Below are positions 50,299 to 58,801 of a stretch of 64,000 bases of DNA, one piece after another (within the stretch, counting starts at the first letter, position 1; each line of letters begins with the position of its first letter). Under the pieces are notes generated by a model, which saw only the letters and a list, made by a program, of their open reading frames with translations, ran no database searches and was not told the DNA's origin. The stretch is from Desulfobacterales bacterium (lineage in GTDB: Bacteria > Desulfobacterota > Desulfobacteria > Desulfobacterales > Desulfobacteraceae). The stretch is from positions 1 through 64,000 of the forward strand of contig JAGLHT010000001.1 of assembly GCA_023143455.1 (NCBI GenBank), in the 5' to 3' direction. Position numbers and translations under genes: made by a program.

Positions 50299-51981
50299 AT
50301 GAGTAATTCCATTAGGACTAAAAAAAATATCTACTCCCAAGATGTTCTGTTTATAAATCTGCCACCCATTTCGCCTACACTTTCAAATGTTGGTGATCCA
50401 ACGTCCGCAAGTAATCTGACACCACCCATAGGTCTTTTGTATTTGGCAGATAAAATTAGAGATTGTATATTTGTTAATTCCTACAAACTAGTCGATTTTG
50501 CTATCTTTGACTATGGGGATATTGCAGGAAATGAAAATATTGGAGAGTTTGTGAATGAAAAGCTAAGACATGGAAGAATTGAAAAGCCAAGTGTTGTTGC
50601 GATTTCACTTATGTTCTCATCATCCTACGATTTTTTTAAAATTGTTGTTGCTGAAGTTAGAAAGATTTGGAAGGATACTGTTGTCATGGTAGGTGGCATA
50701 CATGCTTCTAATGCTGTGGAGTACTTGTTAAATAATGATAACTGCATTGACTATATTACATGCGGTGAGGGAGAAGATGCATTAGTTGAGTTTCTTGAAA
50801 TGATTTCTACAGATAAACAAAAAGATATTCAAGGGGTTCACAGCTTAAACAACATAAAAAAGGTTAAAGGTGGCCAATTTGAGCAGACAATCTTTATTCA
50901 AGACTTGAATATAGATTGTTCAAAATATTCTGATCTCATAGATATGGAAAAATATATAGAAGATACATCTTTATTTAGCCTGTCTAAAACAACACTTTCT
51001 GCTCGCTCTTTTGCAATCATGACATCCAGAGGATGTCCCAACCATTGTATTTTTTGTGCAGCACATACTGTTCATGGTCGCACTCCAAGATGGAGAGATA
51101 TTCAAAATGTTGTTGATGAAATATATTGGCTTAATAGTACCTACGGAGTAACAAAATATTATCTTTTTGATGATAATTTTGTTCCAAAATCAAAGGCACT
51201 TGAATTATTTAATGCTTTATCTGATATTGATATTCCTAATTTCGAAATAGTGATTCAAAATATGAGTATAAATGCAACAGATTTTGATATTATAGATGCT
51301 ATAACAGCTTGTAAAATTACCAATATTGCTTTTGCAATTGAATCAGGCTCAAAAAAAATTCAGAAAAAAATAAAGAAAAATGTATTACTAAATAAAGCAT
51401 TTGATTTGGTTAAATATTCACAAAGTAAGGGTTTAAATGTTAGATGTTTTTACATTATTGGTTTCCCTGGTGAGACTATTGAGGACATGAAAGAGACTTT
51501 TGAGTATGCCAAAAGACTTGGCGCAAACTGGTCAACATTTAGTGTTGCATCCCCCATCCCTGGTACTGAAATGTATGGTGAATTCATTAGACTTGGTTAT
51601 ATTGAGGACGGTCCGATTTCATGGAGAACTGCTACTATAAGAGATCGAGTTTTTGATACAAAGGAAATAGATAGGAAAGAAATAAAAGAATTGGCATATA
51701 GAGCTAATTTGGATGTTAATTTTGTGAATAACATAAACATAAAAAATGGTGACTACGAAAGTGCAGAAATAATATTTTCTAATTTTATTAAACTGTATGA
51801 TTTTCACATCTTTGCATATGATAGCTTAAGAAGAATATATAAGGAAACCGGAAAAGTTCAAAAAGAAAAAGAAATTATTGATAAAATGAGATCTATTCTA
51901 ACTTCGAATAAGAAAGCTCATTCATTTCGAAAATATTTTGATTTCTTGGATACTGATATAATAAAGGTACTAGAAACATAA
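50299..51981 (+). CDS. B12-binding-domain radical SAM protein (first of three)
   Basis: A 560-residue protein with an N-terminal cobalamin-binding domain (about 10-170; LTPPIGLLYLADKI and VGGIHASNA) and a radical SAM core with the CxxxCxxC iron-sulfur motif at C246, C250 and C253 (RGCPNHCIFC). The C-terminal 120 residues are not assigned. Such enzymes methylate unreactive carbons or phosphinates, or rearrange substrates. In this locus the substrate is likely a nucleotide sugar or lipid-linked glycan. The canonical His ligand DxHxxG for B12 is not apparent, as in many members. Confidence 0.83.
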   Translation: MSNSIRTKKNIYSQDVLFINLPPISPTLSNVGDPTSASNLTPPIGLLYLADKIRDCIFVNSYKLVDFAIFDYGDIAGNENIGEFVNEKLRHGRIEKPSVVAISLMFSSSYDFFKIVVAEVRKIWKDTVVMVGGIHASNAVEYLLNNDNCIDYITCGEGEDALVEFLEMISTDKQKDIQGVHSLNNIKKVKGGQFEQTIFIQDLNIDCSKYSDLIDMEKYIEDTSLFSLSKTTLSARSFAIMTSRGCPNHCIFCAAHTVHGRTPRWRDIQNVVDEIYWLNSTYGVTKYYLFDDNFVPKSKALELFNALSDIDIPNFEIVIQNMSINATDFDIIDAITACKITNIAFAIESGSKKIQKKIKKNVLLNKAFDLVKYSQSKGLNVRCFYIIGFPGETIEDMKETFEYAKRLGANWSTFSVASPIPGTEMYGEFIRLGYIEDGPISWRTATIRDRVFDTKEIDRKEIKELAYRANLDVNFVNNINIKNGDYESAEIIFSNFIKLYDFHIFAYDSLRRIYKETGKVQKEKEIIDKMRSILTSNKKAHSFRKYFDFLDTDIIKVLET

Positions 51982-52000
51982 ATTTCCAATTAAGAGTTAT

Positions 52001-52933
52001 ATGAGAAATAGTAATCTATTAGTTAGCGTAGGATTGCCTGTTTATAATGGAGCTTCTTTTATCAATCAAGCTGTAGATTCTTTATTAGCACAAGATTATA
52101 AAGATTTTGAACTAATCATTTCTGATAATGCTTCAACAGATCGAACCCAAGAAATCTGTTTGGAATATGCAGAGCAAGACAAGAGAGTGAGATACTATCG
52201 ATCCAGGGATAATATGGGAGCTTCCTGGAACTTTAATCATGTCTTTGAATTGTCCACAGGTGAATATTTTATGTGGGCATCTCATGACGATTATTGGGAG
52301 CCATCATATATTAGTGCTTGCATTAAAGCTTATGAATTTTCACCAGATATTATACTGGCCGGCGCTTTTTGTGAATCCTTTGATACACAAGGGGAAAATG
52401 CAAGCTTTATTGATTTTGGACTAACAACTATTGGGCTTCCTCCCCAGGATCGATTCATACAGTATAAAAAGAGCCTTCATAGTGGGTGTAGTATTAATGG
52501 TGTTTTCCATGGAATCTATAAGAGCAAGTTTCTTTCAAAGGCAATGCCTATGAAAAAAGTTATTGCAAATGATCATCTCATATTAGCAGAACTCTCTTTG
52601 CAAGGGGAGTTTAAAACTGTTGAAAAAAAATTAATTCATAAAAGATGGGGTGGTGGGTCTGAGAGCCACAGAAATAACGCCCGTACTGTAGGCATTAATA
52701 ATGAACTACTGATTAGATTTCCATATTTTATGCGTGAAATTTTGTTGCAGAAAATAATTATTAAGACCGACAATATATTTTTTACAAAAAAAATATGGCT
52801 TTCTTGTTGGTCATTATGGAATTACATTTTATTTTCGCTCAAGTTAAATATTTTAATATCCTTGGTTAGAATTAAAAATATTTGTAGTTTTTTGAAGAAT
52901 AGAAGTATAAAGATATTTTATCTTTTTAAATAG
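52001..52933 (+). CDS. Family 2 glycosyltransferase
   Basis: A 310-residue GT-A glycosyltransferase. It starts SVGLPVYNGASFINQAVDSL, with IISDNASTDRT and the metal-binding acidic motif in WASHDDYWEPSYI. The C-terminal 60 residues are hydrophobic and basic and could tether it to the membrane. It transfers one sugar to the growing lipid-linked glycan; donor and acceptor are unknown. It stands between the radical SAM gene and the heptose module. Confidence 0.87.
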   Translation: MRNSNLLVSVGLPVYNGASFINQAVDSLLAQDYKDFELIISDNASTDRTQEICLEYAEQDKRVRYYRSRDNMGASWNFNHVFELSTGEYFMWASHDDYWEPSYISACIKAYEFSPDIILAGAFCESFDTQGENASFIDFGLTTIGLPPQDRFIQYKKSLHSGCSINGVFHGIYKSKFLSKAMPMKKVIANDHLILAELSLQGEFKTVEKKLIHKRWGGGSESHRNNARTVGINNELLIRFPYFMREILLQKIIIKTDNIFFTKKIWLSCWSLWNYILFSLKLNILISLVRIKNICSFLKNRSIKIFYLFK

Positions 52934-52996
52934 ATTAAAAGTAGATGATTAGTATATATAATTTTGGTTTATCACATTTTTAGTAAGGGGTAAGTT

Positions 52997-53935
52997 ATGA
53001 GTTTTAATATTTTAGTAACAGGTGGTGCAGGCTATTTAGGCTCAGTACTTGTACCAGAACTTTTAAAGGCGGGGCATAAGGTGACTGTGATTGATAATTT
53101 TATGTTTTCACAGAATCCTCTCATGGACTGTTGCTATTCTGACAGTTTTGATGTTGTTAGAGGTGATGCCCGTGATGAGAGCCTTCTTAGAGCTTTATGC
53201 AAAGGTAAAGATATCATTATACCTTTAGCCGCGTTAGTGGGAGCACCAATGTGCGACCGGGACAAAATTGGTGCAAAAACAACAAACTTTGATGCCATTA
53301 AATCATTGATTTCTTTTTTATCTAAAGAACAGCGTATCGTTGTGCCAACAACCAATAGCGGCTATGGGATTGGACAGAAAGATGTTCATTGTACAGAAGA
53401 ATCACCTTTAAAGCCAATATCGCTTTATGGTAAAATGAAAGTTGAATCTGAAAAACTTATATTAGATAGAGGCAATGGTATAAGCTTGAGGCTTGCAACA
53501 GTATTTGGAGCTAGCCCACGAATGCGATTGGACCTTCTTGTAAATGATTTTACATACCGCGCAGTAAATGATCGATTTGTTGTTATTTTCGAGGGCCATT
53601 TTAAACGTAATTACATACATATTCGTGATGTTGCTAAGGCATTCTTACATTCAATAGATAATTTTGATTCAATGAAAAACGAGGCATATAATGTAGGCTT
53701 ATCAGATGCAAATATCTCAAAGTTGGAGCTTTGTGCCAAGATCAAAGAACAAATTTCGGATTTTGTTATTATAGAAGAATCTATTGGAAAAGACCCAGAT
53801 AAAAGGGACTATATAGTTTCAAACGAGAAAATAGAAAGCACAGGTTTTAAACCTGGGTTCTCGCTTGAAATAGGAATTAAAGAATTAAAGAAAACTTATA
53901 CAATTATTAATAATAGTAAATATAGTAATGTATAA
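52997..53935 (+). CDS. NAD-dependent nucleotide-sugar epimerase/dehydratase
   Basis: A 312-residue extended SDR. It has NILVTGGAGYLGSVLVPELL for NAD binding, IIPLAALVGAPMCD, TTNSGYGIG and the YxxxK pair in SLYGKMKVESEK. The stop overlaps the start of the HddC-like gene (TAATG). Being first in the heptose/transketolase block, it may oxidise, dehydrate or reduce the GDP-heptose or its branched product. Its exact reaction is not clear; it is not an obvious GDP-mannose 4,6-dehydratase. Confidence 0.8.
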   Translation: MSFNILVTGGAGYLGSVLVPELLKAGHKVTVIDNFMFSQNPLMDCCYSDSFDVVRGDARDESLLRALCKGKDIIIPLAALVGAPMCDRDKIGAKTTNFDAIKSLISFLSKEQRIVVPTTNSGYGIGQKDVHCTEESPLKPISLYGKMKVESEKLILDRGNGISLRLATVFGASPRMRLDLLVNDFTYRAVNDRFVVIFEGHFKRNYIHIRDVAKAFLHSIDNFDSMKNEAYNVGLSDANISKLELCAKIKEQISDFVIIEESIGKDPDKRDYIVSNEKIESTGFKPGFSLEIGIKELKKTYTIINNSKYSNV

Positions 53936-54639
53936 TGGATAAAAAAATTACAGCTGTAGTCCTTGTTGGTGGTCAAGGGACACGTTTGCGATCTGTTGTA
54001 TCTGATAAACCCAAAGTTCTTGCAGCAGTTAAGGGAAGACCGTTTCTTACTTATTTGCTTGATCAGCTTGAAAGTAATAACATTACAGAAGTTGTTTTCT
54101 GTAGTGGGTATATGGCTGATACCATAGAAGCATATTTTGGTGACCATTACAAATCTATTATAATTCAATATTCAAGAGAAGAAATTCCTTTAGACACTGG
54201 AGGGGCTTTGAGGTTAGCATTGCCATTGCTTTTGTCTGATACAATACTTGTCATGAACGGGGATTCTTTTGTAAAAACTGATTTAACTATTTTTACAAAA
54301 ACGTTTTTTCAACAAAAGCATATTGCAGATATGCTCTTGGCAAAGGTAAATGATGTCTCTCGTTTTGGAAACGTTACTTTTAATAAAGAGTGTGAGATAA
54401 CATCTTTTAAAGAAAAAGGTGAACATAAAGGCCCCGGATGGATTAATGCAGGAATATATCTTTTTAGAAAAAAAATATTATTTGATATTCCAGAAGATTG
54501 TTTTTTCTCATTGGAAAGAGGTTTTTTCCCAAAATTAATAGGGAAAGGATTATTTGGTTTTTGCACAGAAGGAGATTTTATCGATATTGGGACACCAGAT
54601 TCGTATAACAAGACCGCCCTTTTTTTTGATAACATTTAA
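53935..54639 (+). CDS. hddC: D-glycero-alpha-D-manno-heptose 1-phosphate guanylyltransferase-like
   Basis: A 234-residue sugar nucleotidyltransferase. The nucleotide loop is VLVGGQGTRLRSVVSDKPKV, followed by YSREEIPLDTGGAL and LVMNGDSFVKTDL. This pattern and its pairing with the kinase next door match HddC, which makes GDP-D-glycero-alpha-D-manno-heptose. Related enzymes use other sugar phosphates. gmhA and gmhB were not seen in the window, so earlier steps would come from elsewhere. Confidence 0.83.
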   Translation: MDKKITAVVLVGGQGTRLRSVVSDKPKVLAAVKGRPFLTYLLDQLESNNITEVVFCSGYMADTIEAYFGDHYKSIIIQYSREEIPLDTGGALRLALPLLLSDTILVMNGDSFVKTDLTIFTKTFFQQKHIADMLLAKVNDVSRFGNVTFNKECEITSFKEKGEHKGPGWINAGIYLFRKKILFDIPEDCFFSLERGFFPKLIGKGLFGFCTEGDFIDIGTPDSYNKTALFFDNI

Positions 54640-54659
54640 GTTTAGGAAAAATAATAACA

Positions 54660-55727
54660 ATGATAATAAATAGGACACCGTATAGATTGTCTTTTTTAGG
54701 AGGGGGAACAGATTATCCTTCATGGTACCTGAAACATGGGGGAAGTACCATAAGTACTTCTATTAACAAATATTGTTATATTACATGTCGAGCGTTACCA
54801 CCTTTTTTTGAGCATAGAATTCGTGTAGTATATAGTAAAATTGAATTATGCAATAGTTACGAAGAGATTGATCATCCAGCAGTGCGAGAAACACTTCGGT
54901 TTTTAAATTTAGATTGCGGGCTTGAAATACATTATGATGGAGATCTCCCAGCAAGAAGCGGAATGGGATCAAGTTCTTCTTTTAATGTTGGTTTGTTACA
55001 TGCATTATATGCATTTAAAGGAGAAATGGTTTCAAAAAGGCAGCTTACCAGAGATTGTATTCATGTAGAACAGGATATGATTAAGGAAATAGTTGGATCA
55101 CAAGATCAGGCATGTGCGGCTCATGGTGGGTTGAATCATATTGAATTTTTAAAAAATGGAGAAATTAAAGTTAACCCTTTAACACTGTCAAAACAGAGAT
55201 TAGATGAATTAGATTCTCATTTGATGCTTTTTTATACAGGAATTAACCGTAAAGGGACAGCATCAGATGTAGCAAAAAGTTATGTGGATGATATAGAATC
55301 TAAGACAGAACTACTAACTGAATTAGGTGGTCTTGTTGATATTGGGTTAGAAATATTAGGTAACAAATCTGACATTTGTGAGTTTGGTAAACTCCTTCAT
55401 GAATCATGGATGCTTAAAAGAGATTTAAGTAATTCTGTCTCTAATATTGATATTGATGATCTTTATAAAAGAGCTTTGGACAATGGAGCACTTGGAGGAA
55501 AAATTACAGGTGCCGGGGGGGGAGGGTTCCTGCTTCTTTTTGTACCGCCTTCTGAGCAGCAACGTGTTCGGAAAGTTTTATCTAAGCAGATTTATGTACC
55601 ATTTTCGTTCGAATCCCGTGGTAGCCAGATTCTTTTTTACCAGGCAAATAATGAAAATTATAGTATTCTTGAAAAGGATAGGGATAAAAGAGTTTATAAA
55701 TTGTTCAAAGAACAAGCTTGTGGATGA
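54660..55727 (+). CDS. hddA: D-glycero-alpha-D-manno-heptose 7-phosphate kinase-like (GHMP)
   Basis: A 355-residue GHMP kinase. Motifs: IINRTPYRLSFLGGGTDYP at the N terminus, the ATP loop PARSGMGSSSSFNVGLLHAL (near 98-117) and the C-terminal GAGGGGFLL. HddA phosphorylates heptose 7-phosphate at C1. The last motif is encoded by a run of eight Gs at 55515-55522, rare in this AT-rich DNA. A Shine-Dalgarno AGGA precedes the ATG. It is paired with the hddC-like gene. Confidence 0.87.
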   Translation: MIINRTPYRLSFLGGGTDYPSWYLKHGGSTISTSINKYCYITCRALPPFFEHRIRVVYSKIELCNSYEEIDHPAVRETLRFLNLDCGLEIHYDGDLPARSGMGSSSSFNVGLLHALYAFKGEMVSKRQLTRDCIHVEQDMIKEIVGSQDQACAAHGGLNHIEFLKNGEIKVNPLTLSKQRLDELDSHLMLFYTGINRKGTASDVAKSYVDDIESKTELLTELGGLVDIGLEILGNKSDICEFGKLLHESWMLKRDLSNSVSNIDIDDLYKRALDNGALGGKITGAGGGGFLLLFVPPSEQQRVRKVLSKQIYVPFSFESRGSQILFYQANNENYSILEKDRDKRVYKLFKEQACG

Positions 55728-55788
55728 GAGATGAATAACTTTAATAGTATTTTTGAAAATGGAAGAATAATTATTGGAAAATTATAAA

Positions 55789-56598
55789 ATGTCCCAATTC
55801 GATTTTATGAAAAAGAAGGCTCAGGATTTGAGAAAAGAGGCGCTCAAGCTTCATAAGATAGCAAGTGAGACAAGGATTGCTTCTACTCTATCAGCGATTG
55901 AAATATTTGTTGTATTATATTATGGGCAAGTATTAAGCTATTCTGAAAACCCAACCTGGGAAGATAGAGATAGATTAATAATCAGTAAAGGTCATGGTTC
56001 GTTTTGTATATATCCTATTCTTGCTGAAATAGGATATTTTGATGAGAATGAATTGCAGGAAGCTGGTAGTCAAAAGTCGATTTTAGGTGCAATCCCAGAT
56101 AGTTTGATTCCAGGTTTTGAAACTACCAATGGTTCATTGGGACATGGGCTTGGAGTTGCTTGTGGAATTGCTCTTGCTTTAAAACGTAAAAATATTTCAC
56201 AAAAAGTTTTTGTTGTGGCTGGCGATGGAGAGTTTAATGAGGGGTCAATGTGGGAAGCAATAATGTTTGCTTCTTATCATAAGCTTGATAATTTAATTCT
56301 TATTATTGATGATAATAAGATATCGATGTTAGGACATCAAAAAGATATAATAACTAATACTTCTTTTACAGATAAATTTGAATCGTTTAACTGGGAAGCA
56401 ATTAAAGCTGATGGTCACGATGTTAAAGATCTACATAATGCATTGATGACAATGAGAAATAATTGTGGTAAGCCTCATGTTGTTATAGCTGAGACTGTTA
56501 AAGGTAAGGGCGTAGTTGCGTTGGAAGATAAGTCTCTTAGCCATGTTATGAGTTTAAACCCATCTGAGATAGATGAAATTTTAAAGGACTGGGAATGA
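55789..56598 (+). CDS. Transketolase, N-terminal (ThDP-binding) subunit
   Basis: About 269 residues that match the N-terminal domain of transketolase. The ThDP/magnesium motif is GDGEFNEGSMWEA with DDNKISM downstream, and GHGSFCIYPILAEIG and GSLGHGLGVACGIAL are conserved. The ATG at 55789 fits the family start; an in-frame TTG at 55774 is possible. The gene overlaps the C-terminal subunit gene by 4 bases (ATGA). Together they form a split transketolase that moves two-carbon units. Confidence 0.9.
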   Translation: MSQFDFMKKKAQDLRKEALKLHKIASETRIASTLSAIEIFVVLYYGQVLSYSENPTWEDRDRLIISKGHGSFCIYPILAEIGYFDENELQEAGSQKSILGAIPDSLIPGFETTNGSLGHGLGVACGIALALKRKNISQKVFVVAGDGEFNEGSMWEAIMFASYHKLDNLILIIDDNKISMLGHQKDIITNTSFTDKFESFNWEAIKADGHDVKDLHNALMTMRNNCGKPHVVIAETVKGKGVVALEDKSLSHVMSLNPSEIDEILKDWE

Positions 56599-57548
56599 AG
56601 AATAAACAAGTTAAAACCATGAGAGACACCATAATTGAAGAAATTTCAAATAGAATGGAAGAGAATAAAAGCATTTTTTTTCTTACAGCAGATATGGGTG
56701 CTCCTGCATTGGATAAGCTACGCCAAAAATATGCCGATAGATTTATAAATGTGGGGATTGCCGAACAAAATCTTATTAACGTCAGTACTGGACTTGCATT
56801 GGAGGGTTTTACAGTATATGCATTTGCGATTGCTGCATTTTTAAGCATGCGGGCTTATGAACAGATCCGAAATAATTTGGCTTTGTTAGGTGATCATAAG
56901 GAACTTAATGTCAATCTTTTAGGTGTTGGTGTCGGTGTAAGTTATGATATGTCTGGTCCAAGTCATCATTGTCTCGAAGACATATCAATTATACGGACAC
57001 TCCCAAATATGTCTTTATTTTCACCCAGTGACTGGGTAATGGCATATAGCTTTGTAAAGCACTCAATACGATTTAAAAGCCCTAAATACATAAGGCTTGA
57101 CAGTAAAGCTATGCCTAATATCTATGAAGAGTCTGAACAGTTTGATTGGGAAACCGGTTTTGTTGAATTAAATAAGGGGAAAGATGTTTGTATTATTTCC
57201 ACCGGCATTACAACACATAAGAGCTTAAAAATTATTGATGAACTATCTAAAGACAGTATCAAGACAGGTTTGATAGATCTCTTTATGTTAAAATATTTTG
57301 ATAAAGAATATCTTTTAAAAATTTTATCAAAGTACAAAGTGGTTATTACAATTGAAGAAGGATTTATAGGTAAAGGAGGGCTTGATAGCATTATTGCGAA
57401 TTTGAAAATACATTATCAAGCTGATTTTACTTTGAAAAGCTTTGGCTTCTCTGATAGCTATCTTTTCCAGCAAGGGAGCAGAGAATTTTTATCAGAATGC
57501 CATGGATTTAGTATTAAAGACATAATCAGTTCTATTAAAAATTATTAA
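56595..57548 (+). CDS. Transketolase, C-terminal subunit
   Basis: A 317-residue protein covering the pyrimidine-binding and C-terminal domains of transketolase. The catalytic glutamate region is VGIAEQNLINVSTGLALEG; ITIEEGFIGKGGLD is in the C-terminal domain. Split transketolase pairs occur in secondary and surface-glycan clusters besides central metabolism. Position between hddA and a ColD-type dehydratase argues for a glycan-specific ketol transfer. Confidence 0.9.
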   Translation: MKNKQVKTMRDTIIEEISNRMEENKSIFFLTADMGAPALDKLRQKYADRFINVGIAEQNLINVSTGLALEGFTVYAFAIAAFLSMRAYEQIRNNLALLGDHKELNVNLLGVGVGVSYDMSGPSHHCLEDISIIRTLPNMSLFSPSDWVMAYSFVKHSIRFKSPKYIRLDSKAMPNIYEESEQFDWETGFVELNKGKDVCIISTGITTHKSLKIIDELSKDSIKTGLIDLFMLKYFDKEYLLKILSKYKVVITIEEGFIGKGGLDSIIANLKIHYQADFTLKSFGFSDSYLFQQGSREFLSECHGFSIKDIISSIKNY

Positions 57549-57573
57549 TTATCATATATAGGAAATACATCAT

Positions 57574-58752
57574 ATGGAATTAAACCTGCCTTTAATGGAC
57601 AACAATCTCACCACAGAAGACATGAATGTCCTTATTGATTTTTTAAAAGATACGCCACGGTTGACTCAGGGAAGCAATGTTTCTGCCTTTGAACAAGAAT
57701 GGTCAAAATGGCTTGGTGTTAAATACAGTGTTTTTGTTAACTCTGGAGCCTCTGCTAACCTTATCACTATGGCCGCACTTAAAAAATTAAAGGGCGATGG
57801 TGAGATCATTGTTCCTACATTAACCTGGGTATCTGACATTGCCTCTGTAATACAAAATGGTTATAAGCCAGTATTTGTAGACATAAACCCAAGAACACTT
57901 GCAATGGATGATAACCAGGTAATTTCAAAAATTACAGATAACACCAAAGGAGTGTTTATTACATATGTTCAAGGGTTTAATGGCTTGACAGATAATTTAT
58001 TGTCTTACCTTGAAGAACATAATATACCTTTGATTGAAGATGTTTGTGAATCACATGGCGCAACATTCAGAGATAAAAAACTTGGGTCATTTGGGCTTAT
58101 TTCAAACTTTTCATTCTATTATGCTCATCATCTAAGCACTATTGAGGGTGGTATGGTCTGTACTAATAATGAAGATATCTATCAAACAATTCGCATGTTC
58201 AGGTCCCATGGTATGACAAGAGAGGTAACATCTGAAGATTTGAAAGATCAATATGCATTGGAAAATCCGGAACTATCTCCTGATTTTATTTTTGCCTTTC
58301 CTGCCTATAATGTACGGAATACAGAAATTGGAGCTGTTCTAGGGCTGAATCAGCTCAAGCGCCTTGATGAAAATAATGAAAAACGTATAGAAAATTTCAA
58401 GCTTTTTTTAGAAAATTTAGATCCAGATTTATACAGAACAGATTTTGAAATTGAAGGAAATTGTAATTACGCATTTAATCTGATTTTAAGAAAACCTGAT
58501 CCTGAATTTCGTGATAAGTTAGAAGATACTATGCGTAAAGCTAAGGTTGAATTTCGGAGGGGGAGTTCAGGAGGTGGAAACCAGATGCGGCAACCATATT
58601 TGCAAGAATTTGTTGAAGATAAAGAGTGGGAACAATACCCTGAAATCGAGCATGTACATTTTTATGGTTATTATATTGGTAATTTTCCAAGCCTTGAACA
58701 AGATAAGATATTATCACTATGCAATCTTGTGAATGGAATTAAAAAGATATAA
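57574..58752 (+). CDS. ColD-type PLP sugar 3-dehydratase (His in place of PLP Lys)
   Basis: A 392-residue DegT/DnrJ/EryC1-fold protein. The residue that is the PLP lysine in aminotransferases is H185 here: SFYYAHHLSTIEGG aligns with the SFHPVKHITTGEGG of the PseC part at 23668. Loss of this lysine is the hallmark of PLP sugar 3-dehydratases such as ColD (GDP-4-keto-6-deoxymannose) and RfbH (CDP sugar). Length fits ColD (388) better than RfbH (437). It probably removes the C3 hydroxyl of a 4-keto sugar. A Shine-Dalgarno AGGA precedes it. Confidence 0.85.
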   Translation: MELNLPLMDNNLTTEDMNVLIDFLKDTPRLTQGSNVSAFEQEWSKWLGVKYSVFVNSGASANLITMAALKKLKGDGEIIVPTLTWVSDIASVIQNGYKPVFVDINPRTLAMDDNQVISKITDNTKGVFITYVQGFNGLTDNLLSYLEEHNIPLIEDVCESHGATFRDKKLGSFGLISNFSFYYAHHLSTIEGGMVCTNNEDIYQTIRMFRSHGMTREVTSEDLKDQYALENPELSPDFIFAFPAYNVRNTEIGAVLGLNQLKRLDENNEKRIENFKLFLENLDPDLYRTDFEIEGNCNYAFNLILRKPDPEFRDKLEDTMRKAKVEFRRGSSGGGNQMRQPYLQEFVEDKEWEQYPEIEHVHFYGYYIGNFPSLEQDKILSLCNLVNGIKKI

Positions 58753-58801
58753 TTATTATTAATGTATAAATTATTAAATAAAATATGTGAGAGTCTATCA
58801 A

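Noticed and set aside
55447-55734. Plus-strand open frame within the heptose kinase gene
   Set aside because: It lies in another frame of a well-supported gene; frameshifting at the G8 tract would reach a different frame only by chance.
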